The notes under the pieces were generated by a model that searched no databases, was not told the origin of the DNA, and saw only the letters and a program-made list of their open reading frames with translations. Position numbers and translations under genes: made by a program. 64,000 nt of DNA from Myrica gale (taxonomy: Eukaryota > Streptophyta > Magnoliopsida > Fagales > Myricaceae), in NCBI GenBank assembly GCA_963930655.1, contig OZ005621.1:1413001-1477000 (forward strand), read 5' to 3'. Numbering within the stretch: position 1 is the stretch's first letter; every line of letters starts with the position of its first letter. Positions 24,467-37,142 of this stretch are shown here, piece after piece.

Positions 24467-27038
24467 TGGTTTCTGTTTCCAAGCTCTTTAACCTTCCCGC
24501 TGTTTCATCAAACCGATTTTCGTTCTGGGTATGTACTCTATTTTCCCTTATTCTTTCGTACCCTGTGGTGCATATTTTATTTATTTATTTATTGAACATC
24601 CGTGGGTAGATGATTTCGACTTTGATTTATGCCTGTCCACGGGAAGAATTTCTGAGTAGCATTCATTAAGGGGTTTGATCCTTCCTGTGTAATATTTGCT
24701 TTGTTTTTTCACAATTGGGGCAATTTCCTTGGTTGGCACTGGAAAGCCAAAATTACTCTGTTTCATAGAGCATATAGGTTGGTTAAACGAATTATTGTCT
24801 TTCCAAGAGGAGGGATCTCCAATGTCTTTCGATTATGTTTGCAAGCAAAAAAATGGGTGCCGTGTGATGGGATGTTTCTTTGGGTCAACTATGTACATTA
24901 ATTGCGTGTTTCTAATTGTGATCCTGCAAGACTCTTTTTTATTAACTATGGGACAAAAATGAGGCGGCTAAAGTGGATGGAAAATCTATTCGTGATATTG
25001 ACTTATGTTTTTGGATTTGCTCTCCTCAGTGTCCTAAGACATCGTTAACCTCATCCTACGTATACCTACATATGCCTGATTAAAGGCTCTACATCGTTTT
25101 CAGTGGAGAGCGATTTCCAAACTCAAGTCTCGTTTAGTTAGGTTGCTTTTTGTCCAACAAAACGTAGATATCTTTGTTCTTCTTCACATGAATAGTTAAA
25201 AGAGCATTCGGTGTATGACTTGCATTATTTGCTATGAATATTTCTAAAACACTTGAATGTCATCTTCACAAGTATAGCGTAATCTAATTCTCTTTTCCTT
25301 TGTTTTCTGTGCAGTTCCAATCTGCCCCAAAGAAGAAAGAGATTATATCCCAGGTCTTGCATTTTTGTTTTGGGAGTTGGAAGTAGACTTTGCAGGGAGA
25401 TACATTTAACAATGCGAAGCATCTGCATTGATCTTCTTCGAGTACAGCCTTTTGTTTTTTTGTTTTTTTTACTTTCCCGGATCAGTAGAGATGGTATAAT
25501 ATCCTTATAAAAGTGTAAATCGGAATTTGGGAACCTTTTTGTCTTTATTTTCTAACATTTTCAGACTTAAGATTCATATTGTTACTATAATGATGATTCA
25601 ATTTTCTCCTAGTTACTTTTTTGGTATATCTTTATAGAGTTTGATGGCGGAAATATCTGAACAATAGTTACAATAGTGTCGTCTAAAAGGATGCCCAGGG
25701 ATATTTGCCCGATAAATCTTTTGGGAGTACTTGTAAGAAGTCATATCCAGCCCAAAAAGGCCCATAATATCATGTTCCCTGTTGGTATCAGGTACGCAAT
25801 TTGTGATTTGAGAACCTTTCTAGCTGCACAGATTATTTGAGTACATCTGCCAATTGAATAAAGAACCTCGACAAGACATCATGAGTCTTTTTTTTTTTCC
25901 TAAGCAAGACAGCATGAGAAACATCAATAATGGTGATTATACTGCTGACAAGTGACTGCTCTTCTTTTCCTTTTTTTTTTGTTTTTTGTTTTTTTTTTCT
26001 CTTTCTTCCTGAGCAATGCCAATTTTACTACTACAAGTTACAACAAAGAGCCCACCCGTTTTTCGCCGCTAAGCTTTCTGTGGTTTAGTTGATGCACCCG
26101 TATAAAGGAATAAAAACAACTTTACCCAGCGTACTTTGCTACATCACACGGCCATTTTGAACTAAACAACTGTAAGCTCAGGGGTCAGAGGAGACCTGAT
26201 AAGGAGTGAGGCCGGAGGACCATTGGTTGTCATCGCTTGGATTAAGCTTCGAAAGTGGGGAAAACCTTTGCTTGCTGATTCCCACTGCATTTGCTTTGTC
26301 TTCCACCGAACTTCAATCCTTTCAAGTTCATAAAGAAAGAAGAATAGTACAATTTAAAGTCAACATATTTAACCAATAAAAAAATGTTTGTTTGACTTTA
26401 TTTACCATGCAAGCATGTGCACCCTTTTCTGTGTACCCGGAAGTATAGTGTACTGTACTCGTCGTTGAGAATGTAAACCCCAAAGAAATATGAAGTGAAG
26501 TCACCAGATAGATAAACTTATAAAAAAAAAAGAAGAAGTCACTAGATAAAATAATAATTTTATCTGTGCCATCGGGGACCGATTCCATATGGGTTTTTCA
26601 ATATTTCTTTTTGTGACTACCGTCCAAGGATTGTATAATCCATCTGAGAACCACGTTGACTGATTGATCAGTCATTAATATGCTGATAGATTCTTTCTAT
26701 ACTTATATATGTTTCGAAGTTTGGAGCCTGATTATCAATATATCATTGTCCAGCCCATTGATTGCATATGAAAATGGCGTTAGGGACTGTGCTCTCTTAG
26801 TATATAATTTACCATATCCCAATAACTATAATACCAATTACAACAGCAGTAGCCGAAGCTGCCTGGGTTGTCTGCTTTAGTAGCTAGGGTTGCAGCTCCT
26901 CCCTCCTTTCAGTCAATAAACAAGCAATTTTTTTTTTGTAATTATACAAAAAGTTCTTCACTCTGCTTAGACTTTAAGGAATGGACAGTCAAACAACATA
27001 TTTTCAAATAAAATCCGTCTATTTAGCAAACAAAAAGG
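24467..27038. other. Intergenic region between converging genes
   Basis: The left part is the 3' untranslated and downstream DNA of the LBD36-like gene; a 3' intron ending at about 25315 is possible but unproven. The right part lies beyond the premature end of the DML1-like pseudogene. I looked for the missing DML1 C-terminal exons on the minus strand here and found none. No gene is supported. Confidence 0.5.
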
Positions 27039-30000
27039 CTAGGTAAACGAAAAAGGGGCATCAATGGTGTCCACTGCCTGCAAGTCTTCCACATCTTCTG
27101 CTATCTCTGGCGTCAATGGCTGCAAATTCCCCAGCAAAGATTGCTCAGCTTGTTTCCCTGGATTTCAGAGTTCTGAGCAATTAACCAAACCCATCACTTA
27201 AAAGAAACGAATAATGTGAAAAGCCCTTAAGATATTTACCTGTCAAGGATGGGACTGGCATTGCAACATCCAGAATAGCAACCCCATTCTTCCTAGACTG
27301 GCCTGCTAAAATTTGTATGACACCATTGATGTCAGCAGCACCGGAAATATAGCATGAATCTGCAGTGGGACCGGCCAAGAGCTTCCATTCGGAAGGGGAT
27401 ACTAATAGAGTGCAGCGCAGCTGCATAAACTGCACTGCAGTGGTAAGGCTTTGCATCTTCAACGCTGAGGAACGTGGAAGCTTTGCCTTCATAACAACAT
27501 GAACATCTTAATAAAAGAAAAACAGCTTGAGGTGTGGAGGATTCCACAGACTTGCAAAGAATCACTATTTAGGAGTACACATTACAGGATGTAGAGGACC
27601 CAGCTAAATCATAATGCCAAGATCAAGATTTTTTATGAAAGAATCAAAGACAGGTCATTATTATCTCAAGTTGGCAATTGCTCAATTTTAAGGCAATCAA
27701 CAAAACCCGGTTAATGCGAAACAAATTAGACACCGGACAATAATGCTACAAAGTTGAAATGGAAAAGCAGGATCACATTAAAAGCAACAGTGTATTACAG
27801 AGGAAGCCATCAGAAACAATAAATTCAGCGAAGTTTAGGATTGCTTACTTCTACTCAGGGAGGGTAGACCCACTGGCACAATCAGTTTAGACAAGGAAGA
27901 CAGTATTGAGAATGAAACGGCGTCATGCAGATTCCTAGAGATTGATTGCTTCCGGCTTTTGTGGATCATGTGAGAACCAGGATCCCTCACAGCATAGAGC
28001 AACAAAGGTGTTTCTGTACTCATCGACAATATTCTCCAGAAAACCACCAGCTACAGAAGAGAATCCCCCTGAATCGTCAACAATGAACTGAAAACCCTGT
28101 TGAAATGGCCATCAGTTCATCAACAAAGGGAAAAGAAGCATATAGACCAAATTAGATTCCTATTGAGAATCCAGCAGCAATGGGCACACATAAGTGCCTA
28201 CAACCCAAACTTTATCTCTGCAACAAGAAACGAGATAAAGTTTATGACACAAGACTCAAACCATCAATCCAACCATGGACCATTCATTTAGATATCTGAC
28301 CATGTTCTTGACATCCGAGCATGCTCTCAATATCAATATCATGTGGAAAGACCACAGACCTTAGAAAGAAGTAGCAAACCTGAACCACAATTTATAGCCA
28401 GAATGACACTGGTTATGGGCGAGATTGACTATTCTAGAAACTGGTTTTAAAATTACTCAAAACAAAAATGAGCTAAGACGAAATCTCCACACAAAATATG
28501 GTGTAACATTAACGATAAGAAGGAAACATGGCTGTAACCCCCTCTCTCCCCTCGGGGGATAGATAGGAGAAGGGCGTCCTTTACTCAATTCTTTATCAGG
28601 ATTTGTCGGGATGGGGGACAACGAAAGAAAGAGCTGGCAATCCTCCAGTTCTTATTCATTGCCAGGAGGTTACTAGTGAGGTAAAGAAGTTTACCCCCTT
28701 TCAAGCACAGGGACGGAGGATTGCGTGAAATGAACTACTACGTAACGAGATAAAGAACTTCAGATGGTGAATATGGCTATAATGCTTTAATGTGGGGTAA
28801 ATTTAAAATTAAAGACATCATACTGATAACGTTGAAGTTCCTTAGGCATTATCATATCAAAGGTAAGAAGCTTTCACTATATACCTGAATATGGTCACAC
28901 TCTTCTACAAAAAAGCGAAGCCTCTCACTGATTTCTTCTCCTTGTAAATCCCAGGAGAAAGCATCCCTTCCAACTCCGTAACTGTCAAATTCCTGAACGT
29001 CCATCCACAGTCCACTCAGTTCGTATAAGCTTTGGGGATGGTACTGAACTTTTGAGAAGTCCATCCAGTATTCAACACTATTTTCTAAGAATTCAACGAC
29101 ACCCTCATCCTGAATTACTCCCTGTGGCTTGTTCCTCCCACCATTGATGCTATTCACCTGACTCCAATTCTCCTGCTCTTCTTCATGCAACCTTTGCAGG
29201 AACAAGTTCCTCCTTTGAGGTTCAGCTGCATAAGTGGAAACATTACCAGTCCTGCACATTGGTTTGTAGACAATCATTAAGCACCAAAACAAAAAGATTA
29301 AGAGAACATATATGGAGATAATTCCACTCTCAGCAACGCTGGCAGATTTGTTGCTTTACCTAGGGTACATTGTTTCAAGAACAGAAATTAAGGTTTTAAT
29401 AAGATCAGGTTCAAGTCAAACAGTGTATTACCAAAATGTTAAATACCTAGGAACTCTCCTTTTGGCATATGGGTATACACACTATGTAAGCATGTAATGT
29501 AGTAGCATTCTAGTCCTGAATACATGCACACGAAAAGGCTTCAAGTGTTTTTCTTGAATTGGAAATGATGGTCAGAGCACAAAATAGATCCAATGAGAAT
29601 CTAAGGTTCGCAATCTTGGCAGCCATATAGTTTATGTAAGGCCAAGTCATGTTACAGTCTAACCACACAGGAAGAACACACCATTAGAAGAGATTATCAT
29701 CCGAAACATCAAGCATTGATGCAAAAAGTACAATAACATCAAAAACTCACTTTTATAAAACCAAAACTACTACTAAAAGACCATAGGGAGCTGCTAATGC
29801 TAAAAAATATAGCTAAAAAGACTTACCATGTGACAACATCTTTTGGTGCAGATGCAACCTTGTTATATGACGTACAGCTTGAACTCATGGATCCACGGGA
29901 TCCTGTGACATGAAAAAGAAAAAAGCTCCCCAAATGAATCGATTCATAAAACAAACATGCATCAATTTGGATACACCTTGAACAATTAAAAAGAAACAGC

Positions 30001-31852
30001 CGCACGACAGATTGTACATTTTTTTTAATTAAGTTAATGGATCCTACAGTGTCCATATTAGACTGCATTAGTTTCTGACTGAGGTGCATTTAGTAAAAGA
30101 TAAACAGGACCTCAATGAATTTTTAATCAGTTTGCAATAAAACAGTATAACAGAAATTACCATTGGTTGTAACTACTACCCACACGAAACAGACCACATT
30201 AGCAAGACATAATGCTCTGCTCGGCACTTTGGGGATGTACATCTAAACAATTTTTTCTATAATTTCATCATGGCCATTCAAAAATGTATTTTAGAAAATG
30301 AGATCCAAGAATTATATCATTCTCATGCTAAAGTGCTATTCCCTAAGCCCTTTCCCATTTCTTTAGAAGGTACGCCTGTTCCCCCCCTCCCCCCTCCCCT
30401 GACGAAGGATTGGGATGGTGGACATTGAAGCGACCACTCAACATAGTCCCCAAGGTCAGTCGAATGCATCTTGAAGAAGTCTCCTTCAGCATTTACGTGC
30501 CTAATCTGATTTCTGAAAGTGTCCAGTAAGTTATATCTAGCAGTTCCACTCATCATACAGTGACTGCGTAAATGAACACAATGATATAATAGAGGGATCA
30601 CAGTGCTCAAGGCAAAAGGAAAGTAAATTGAGTGTCTTTTAACACAAACATAAAGCAATTTTCATTCTAGGAAGCATAAAAAATTAAATAGTAGAAAACA
30701 GTAAAAAAAACATACGATATAACAAAATTCTACCCACGAAATGCAACATATTAATGTGAAGAAACGAAATTTTCAGACCTCCAAAAGAAGAAGATAATGA
30801 AATACAAATTTAGGTTGTAAACTGTGTACGTGTTCCACGTAAACTTGATAACAATTATATAAGTTTTAAAGTAGTAACAATTGCAAAATAACTTCTATAA
30901 GTTACCCTTCAAAGTTATTATAAATGTCTACCTGTTCTGTCTCACCAGTATGGTAGAGCACGTCCATATTTAAAGAATGATTCGTGAAGAGTGGATCACA
31001 AGACAGGTCCGCAGCCAACCCAAGCAACTCATCCTTGAGCATCGAGCAGATGAAGTCAAATGACAGTTAATAAATAAAATTAAAGATCAAATAAGCCCTA
31101 AAAATTTACAATACTAACAAAGAGAGATTATCTTAATCTTTTACGTAGCAAAAAGAAACAGTGCAGGAGAAAAAAAAACTCTCTTAACATCCAGGGGCTC
31201 TAAAATCCATCAAAAACTAAAAGGAGTCCTCCTACATATGAAATAATAGTGAACACAGGCAGAAACTGATTCGTCAAGTCATGAATTAACCAAAGGTTTT
31301 TCATATTGTTCTTCTTCTTCTTTTTTGGTGGGGGGTTGAACTTTAGATCTCTTTGATTACAGGACGATTGGGAGAGTCACCAACTTATCACTTACGCTAA
31401 CTACCAGAATGATACATCAAATTTCCTTCAAAAGACTGACATTCAATTCAGAAAGTGTAAAAGTAAGCCTCTAAAAGCCAGCCTAGGTTGAAAGAAAAAC
31501 CTACAAGTCGTCCTCCACAACTTCCTTGACATAATTTCAAATATGACGTACAGTAAATCTACTCTCAATGAATGACAGGATGTAGAAGAGAAATACTTTA
31601 ACATGTCTAAAAAGAACGAGACATTTAAAAGAGGAAGCTATGTATATAGAAGCAAGCATTAAATTCTGTGCCAAAAATAAACATAGCAAGCGGCAGAGAA
31701 CACTGGTAAACTAGAACATCTACTGAAGAATAAAATGTGAAGGAACGAAAAGAAATGAAAGAATAAGGTCCAATTCATACCTGGAAGTTCCAGAAGTGAG
31801 AGCCGATGTAGTTGGCGAAACCTCCAACTTGGATAGTCACAATTTCCTTCAT
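27039..31852 (-). pseudogene. DML1: Misato/DML1-like gene, broken
   Basis: Misato proteins are tubulin-fold proteins with roles in mitochondrial distribution. Exons match the plant family in order: 31781-31852 (MKEIVTIQVGGFANYIGSHF), 30932-31033, 29827-29902, 28885-29251 (LFLQRL to FFVEECDHIQ), 27849-28096, 27240-27486 and 27039-27157. All have good splice sites and matching phases. There are several lesions. A short exon expected between 30932 and 29902 (the TYTPRL segment) was not found. A two-base loss in an AC repeat near 28010 shifts the frame between ENIVDEYRN and TPLLLYAVRD. A second shift near 27373 separates IPFRMEALG from GPTADSCY. The last exon stops early after EDVEDLQAVDTIDAPFSFT, so the C-terminal third is missing. 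A functional product is unlikely unless the sequence contains indel errors. Confidence 0.8.
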
Positions 31853-33135
31853 ACTTCCCCGTTACGATTAGTGATTACTTCAGATAATCTTTTCTTCTTC
31901 AACCAAATTATAATCCATTCATCTTCTTCTTCAACTAAATTAACTTTATTCCGTACTCGTGATCACACTGGCTGGTGAAAATTTATAGAGTAATATGGAC
32001 TTTACTCATTTAACCAAACAGAAGTGTTTGGTTAAATGTAGATGCGCACTCACCTACGTATTCGGGCTCTCAGAAATCAGAGCCAAAGCGAGCTAGGCGT
32101 AGTTTGTGTTCGATACAGCTGCGAGCTGGTTTTGTGGAGGGAGCACCAGGAAGTTCAAGGCGAGCGAACGGTCTCTGAGCAGAGCAAAGCGACAACGTTT
32201 TGCAGCCTTTGAGAGGCGGCGTGCTGTTTACGGGGAAAGCACCAACCTTTGCGTTGGAAACTTGTTATTACTAGTTGTCTAAAACGGTGCGTTGGTGTCC
32301 TGCTTTGGAAGCGGCGCTGAAGTGAATGAGCTTATGAGCCTAGATTCAAGGCATTGAGGCTGATTATAATTAAGGATAAATGTATTTTGCATCTTTTAAT
32401 ATTTTATAAATTATCTATTATTTTTATTATATTTTATTAATAAATTAATAATTTCAAATTCTTTGCACTCTCTTTTAAATTTTTTATTTTGATTTTGATG
32501 AAAACAGTTTTTTTTTTAATTTTTAAAATTATTATTTCACACATAAAATAGATATATATAAAATATAATATAATGACAAAATATATCATTTTCTCAAGTA
32601 ACAACATATTTTTTGTTCAATTAACAGAAAATTTAAAATGTCTAAAATTAATAATTAATAAATATACAATAGGACAAAAATAATAAATATGTTGCTCAAG
32701 ATCTACGTGATTATAAGGCTAATTCCTCGGTAGAGCATGCCTAAGATAACAAAGCAGCAAAAAATCGAACTCAAAAGTTTTCAGATACTACTCGTACTAG
32801 ATCACAAGGTCCAAGAAAGACAGAGGAAAAAAAAAAAGGTGATCACAAGGTGTCTGAAAAGGAACTTGAACACCAAACATGTTTCAGATAACATATTGAA
32901 GGGAAAATGAATGTCATCTCTTTTCCTAGAATCCCCTGCGGTTATAACATAGATATGGTCCTATCAAAACGGTTATAACATAGATATGGTCCTATCAAAA
33001 AACAAAGGAACGAGCTTGTCAGTGAGACGCTTAAAAAGACTCTGAAGTGGCACCTCGACAACGAAAGCTAGAATAAGTTCCTCTCTCTCTCTAAAGACTT
33101 GATTATATGTTCAAAAATTGGGATGCCCCATGTGT
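31853..33135. other. Intergenic region
   Basis: This holds the former promoter of the DML1-like gene, then a very AT-rich stretch (32370-32700) without recognisable elements. A 31-bp tandem duplication at 32939-33000 is annotated separately. No gene is seen. Confidence 0.5.
32939..33000. repeat. 31-bp perfect tandem duplication
   Basis: The unit starting CGGTTATAACATAGATATGG occurs at 32939-32969 and 32970-33000 without mismatch. It lies in non-coding DNA downstream of the HHO5-like gene. Confidence 0.9.
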
Positions 33136-35008
33136 TTACATATCTGACAAGATGGGGGGGATTGAATGAATGACTCTGCAGTCTCCTCCTGCCTCTTGTA
33201 GCCCACCTTTCCAACTATGGCCATCTGATTTCTCATCTCCTTCTGCGTCCTTGCTGTCCTCTCCGCCACTGAATAGACCTTTAGCAGACCCACTAGCGAG
33301 GAGGGTACCTTGGGGAGAAGCAGACTGGGAGGTGTTTAGCTTTGAGTCTTCCCCAAATTGATCTTGGGACATCCATAAGCCATTCGTAGCTGAAGAAGAA
33401 GATGGGAGTCTTCGAAGACGAAGTCTATATTTCTGCCAACGGCACAAGTACATGCGTTGAATCACTGAGAAAAAAGAAAAAGAAAAAGAGGAAGGAAATA
33501 ACGGAAGATAAAACTTGAGAGAACATGTAACCAATACCCACTTGCAAATGGCTCTTCACTTCATCATTTGTGAGACCATCCACCTGCATAAGTTCTCTAA
33601 TTTGCTTAGGGGTGGCCACTACAAAGGGAAAGAAACCAATCAGACCAAGTGCCAGAGAGAGATCGATTCAAGGGTGTAAACTTTTTAAACTTCACTATTT
33701 TTTGGCAAAAGGTAGGACAGAGAAACGAAATTGCGAAGTACTCATTCCTTTTTGTTATTCTAACTTACGAGGTAATGATTTTTTTCGGGGGCGGTATAAC
33801 GTAATGATTTCAAAGGACTACCAAGGAAAGACCTGCAACCTGTAAGCCATACTAGTATATCTGTTCTTAGAGGGCATGTCGGAAAACCATGGAATCGTCC
33901 CCTAACAAGTGGTTTGAGTGTAAATCCCATATAATATCCGGTTCCTCCATTTGCAAGACTTGAGAGAGACCCGGGAAAAAATTTCAGGACTTTACTGCCA
34001 TCACACATCCATTTTTGCAGACTTTACCAACTCCCCCCCCCCCCCCCCTCCCGCGACAAAGGAAAAGGAAGACAAATAATCAATCAGTAAACATTGTCCG
34101 AGCAAATTTTTCTTTCCAATGCTCTAAAATTAAGGCCTAACCTTGCTCTCCCCCAAGTTGTTTTGTCGCTTCGAAGAAGCGTCGGTGCAGCTGTGGTGAC
34201 CAGTGCCGCCTTTGTTTTCTCGATGGGTTTGTCATGAAAGATGGACGAGAACAACTACCTCCACAATCGAAGGAGCTTCTTCTTTTGGAACCGGAATTAC
34301 TTGAATTCAGTTCTGGACGTGGAGTCGTAAGCGAAAGGCTAATGATTTCTGCGTTCTCTGCCTTGCTTGACGCAATTGTCCCTCCCCTGTTCTGGTTACT
34401 CCGTCGCTGAACCGAGTTATCCGGAATAGACCGACCGTCTTCTTCACCATGCTACCACAAGAAAATAATCAGATATTAGGTGTTACTCCCCAAACATTCC
34501 CGAAAGATCATATATCTTGCAGATTTTAAAAATCACCAATGTTGCTTCTGAAGCTGAATCTTCTTTCTTGTAATCGTAGTTGTCACCAGTGCTCCAGAGC
34601 TGAGCAGAGCTCATCCAATTCTTCTTGTCAGTGGAAATGCTTTCCATACACTGCATTGCCTCCTCCTTCAACCTCCCAATAACTACACACCCACCGCAAA
34701 AATCTCAGTAAATAGTACTAAATCTCGACCCCTCAACAAAAACAAAAAAGAGAGACAAACAAACTCCGAAGGCCAGAACAAAAAGCAGAAACAGAGAGAT
34801 AAACCCCACCATCGTTTAAAAGAAGCGTAGAAAGAGGAAGCTCGCGTTTGAAACCTTCGATCTTTCGTCTTTCGTCTTCCAATCTTTGCACGTAAGCATC
34901 AAGCTTTGACAGTTTCTCGGAGCAATTTTTGGTGGTTGAAATTTCTCCGACAAACTCAGAGATGGTTTTGGGAACCAAGACCAAACTCAAGTCCAAGGTC
35001 AGTTCCAT
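33136..35008 (-). CDS. HHO5: GARP/G2-like transcription factor, HHO5 (UIF1)-like
   Basis: Five minus-strand exons give 342 aa with all phases consistent: 34810-35008, 34537-34682, 34142-34451, 33542-33618 and 33136-33432. The N-terminus [19 protein letters not shown] contains an LxLxL repression motif and continues into the HHO-specific helical region with [19 protein letters not shown] and [11 protein letters not shown]. The Myb-like GARP domain (about 193-256) spans exons 3 to 5: [18 protein letters not shown], then [20 protein letters not shown] and [21 protein letters not shown]1 proteins are nuclear repressors in nitrate, phosphate and meristem control. The N-terminus and the gene neighbourhood point to the HHO5/HHO6 branch. 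The first helix of the GARP domain has unusual substitutions compared with the usual RRCWSPELHRRFV. Confidence 0.9.
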
Positions 35009-37142
35009 TTCCCGCTCTCTCTCTATCTGCCTCGAGTGTTTTGTCTGTTCCTCGGTCTATAAGATACATTACCCCAAGATAATAGCAGATAGCGAAGAAC
35101 AGGGAACTCCTGCTTTTCTAATTGAGATTCAGCAAACTCGCATTCGTGTCGTCGCGTCTCCGAGTCAAGTCGTTGACTCTGTCAAAACTCGCCTCGGAGT
35201 CGGGCGGAGTGGTGGGTGGATAAGTTGGGGGAATCTATTGGATTCCATACTCAACGCGGTGGGAGCCAAATTGAGAACTTTTTTAATTAATTTGTTTTTC
35301 TCCTTTTTCATGTTCAAGATTCTTGAACAGGTAGACAGTAGACTGAAAGCATCGCCCGTGTTAATGCGTCGCCGTCAATGACCAACGCATTAGAGACAAT
35401 TTGGTCATTTTCCTCCTCAGCAATTGATCCCTTAATACAAGCGTGTCTGGTGCGGGTAGTGCCCATAGAATTAGGCGATTTATTTGCCTCGTCCTTTGAC
35501 TGAATTACCCTTTTCATTCTGAAACAAAGCCAAGTGAATAAAAAAAAAGAATAATAAACTCACATTGTGAAAATGGGCGGTGGTGGGCAAAGCGAGGTTG
35601 TCCCCTCCAATTAAACGTTGACACGTGGGGAGATGCTTTCTATGAGCGGTGAGATTCTTCAATTACTTCTCGTCCCTCACTAGGGAATCGACTGGTTTCT
35701 TCCAGAATTCCCTTGTTAGATAGAGATCGCTTCTCGATTCCTGTCTGAGATTGCTATTCCACCGGCACGTGTCGGAAAAAGAAGAAGAAGCATAAGTACT
35801 TGTTCTTGTGAGATGAAAATGGATGATTTTCTTTTGGGCATAATCTGTAGGCTTTGTTGGACAAGATAAGGATTCTTTGGGATGGGGCAATTGGCTTTGG
35901 TTTTGGTACAACACAACAGAAGGATGCCTTTCGTGCAAGATGACAAGCTATTTGCAGCCATCCGTTTATGTTCCTCACTTATCGTTTTTTCACAGCATAC
36001 TGATTTCAAAAGAGTTGAAATAAAGAAATCAATTTCACCTCATTTTTCTTTTACTCGAAAATCATGATAATCGGTGCTCAATGTCATAGTTTCTGAATAA
36101 GAAGCCACGCGACCGTAGCAAATATCTGTTTGGTTGAAGTAATATTGAGTAAAAGTTTTAAGGAAACGAGTCACAGTATCATCTGATCCGTTGTCGTCCA
36201 GCGGTTAGGATATCTGGCTTTCACCCAGGAGACCCGGGTTCGATTCCCGGCAACGGAACCTTTTTGAATCTCTGATCCACTTTTATCCCAATTTGAAGTA
36301 AAAATGTGGTCTTTCCCGAGTTATTTTCTCCAAAATCTAGGAATTGTTTGGTCGCAATTTTCTCTCCATTTGGATAGTCCATTCATCAGCGAGAGAGCTT
36401 TTCTAGCGGCAGCGGCACAAGATCTTAGACTTCCTAGATGGATAACGATTTTGGACATTTCGCAGTCAATAAACACTGCGGTAAAAGCTTTTATACCTCA
36501 TCCTATTTTTGGTCATGAGGCCAACACGGCAAAATCGGGGAAAACAGATCACATTTATCAATTATCCAGAGAACCAAATTTGTATAACTTGTGGAAACGT
36601 GGGCAATAGTTGGACCTCAAAGACTTATCTCATCCTGACGAGGATGTTTTTCACGGTTTCTTTTTGACCATTGGTTTTGGACGAAAAAGAAAGGCCAGGG
36701 CAGACCGGAGCCCGAGTCAAACTGAGTTGGCTAGACAGAGTCACAGAAGGGCGAATTACATTTGACTCTCACCGTCAAAGAAAATATAACCAGGACCACG
36801 GCTTTTAAAGCCTACGCACTGCGCACTAAGACGACTTCGAATTCATTGCTTTTCATATTTTAGTTTTCCCTTCGCATATCAAGACCGACATCCAGAGAGA
36901 TGAAATCAAGTTCAAAAGCACCACCGTGGTTCAACAATCCAGAAGCTAGCAGACAGGAAAATGGCAAAGGAATTCCAGAGAAAAATATCTCATTCTTCTA
37001 TAACTATTTTATATTTCCCCTTCCTGTTGGCTGTTCAAAAAGGTACATAAAATAACCAACAATCGAAAACTGAAAGCTAAACTACAAGTTAGAAACAAAA
37101 CTTCCAGTCCCTTGGGCTTGGCAGGAACTGTATAAGTGAGAT
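35009..37142. other. Intergenic region containing tRNA-Glu
   Basis: The left part is the promoter side of the HHO5-like gene and the right part the 3' side of the SWIB gene. A tRNA-Glu gene lies at 36187-36258. I see no other gene; the open frames around 35663-36067 are AT-rich and have no family features. Confidence 0.5.
36187..36258 (+). tRNA. tRNA-Glu (anticodon TTC)
   Basis: The 72-nt cloverleaf is complete: acceptor TCCGTTG/CAACGGA, D stem GTCC/GGAT, anticodon stem TCTGG/CCAGG with loop CTTTCAC, T arm CCGGG-TTCGATT-CCCGG and discriminator A. There is no intron. CCTTTTT directly downstream fits a Pol III terminator. Confidence 0.96.

Noticed and set aside
26219..26330. Possible C-terminal DML1 exons downstream of the early stop
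   Set aside because: Translation of this stretch on the minus strand hits stops and shows no similarity to the Misato C-terminus.
30323..30658. Minus-strand frame with HSTDLGDYVEWSLQCPPSQ as the missing DML1 exon
   Set aside because: It does not resemble the expected TYTPRL segment and has no matching splice phase.
34033..34048. C16 tract as a functional G-quadruplex or assembly gap
   Set aside because: It is a plain homopolymer in an HHO5 intron with no loop structure; length error is possible.
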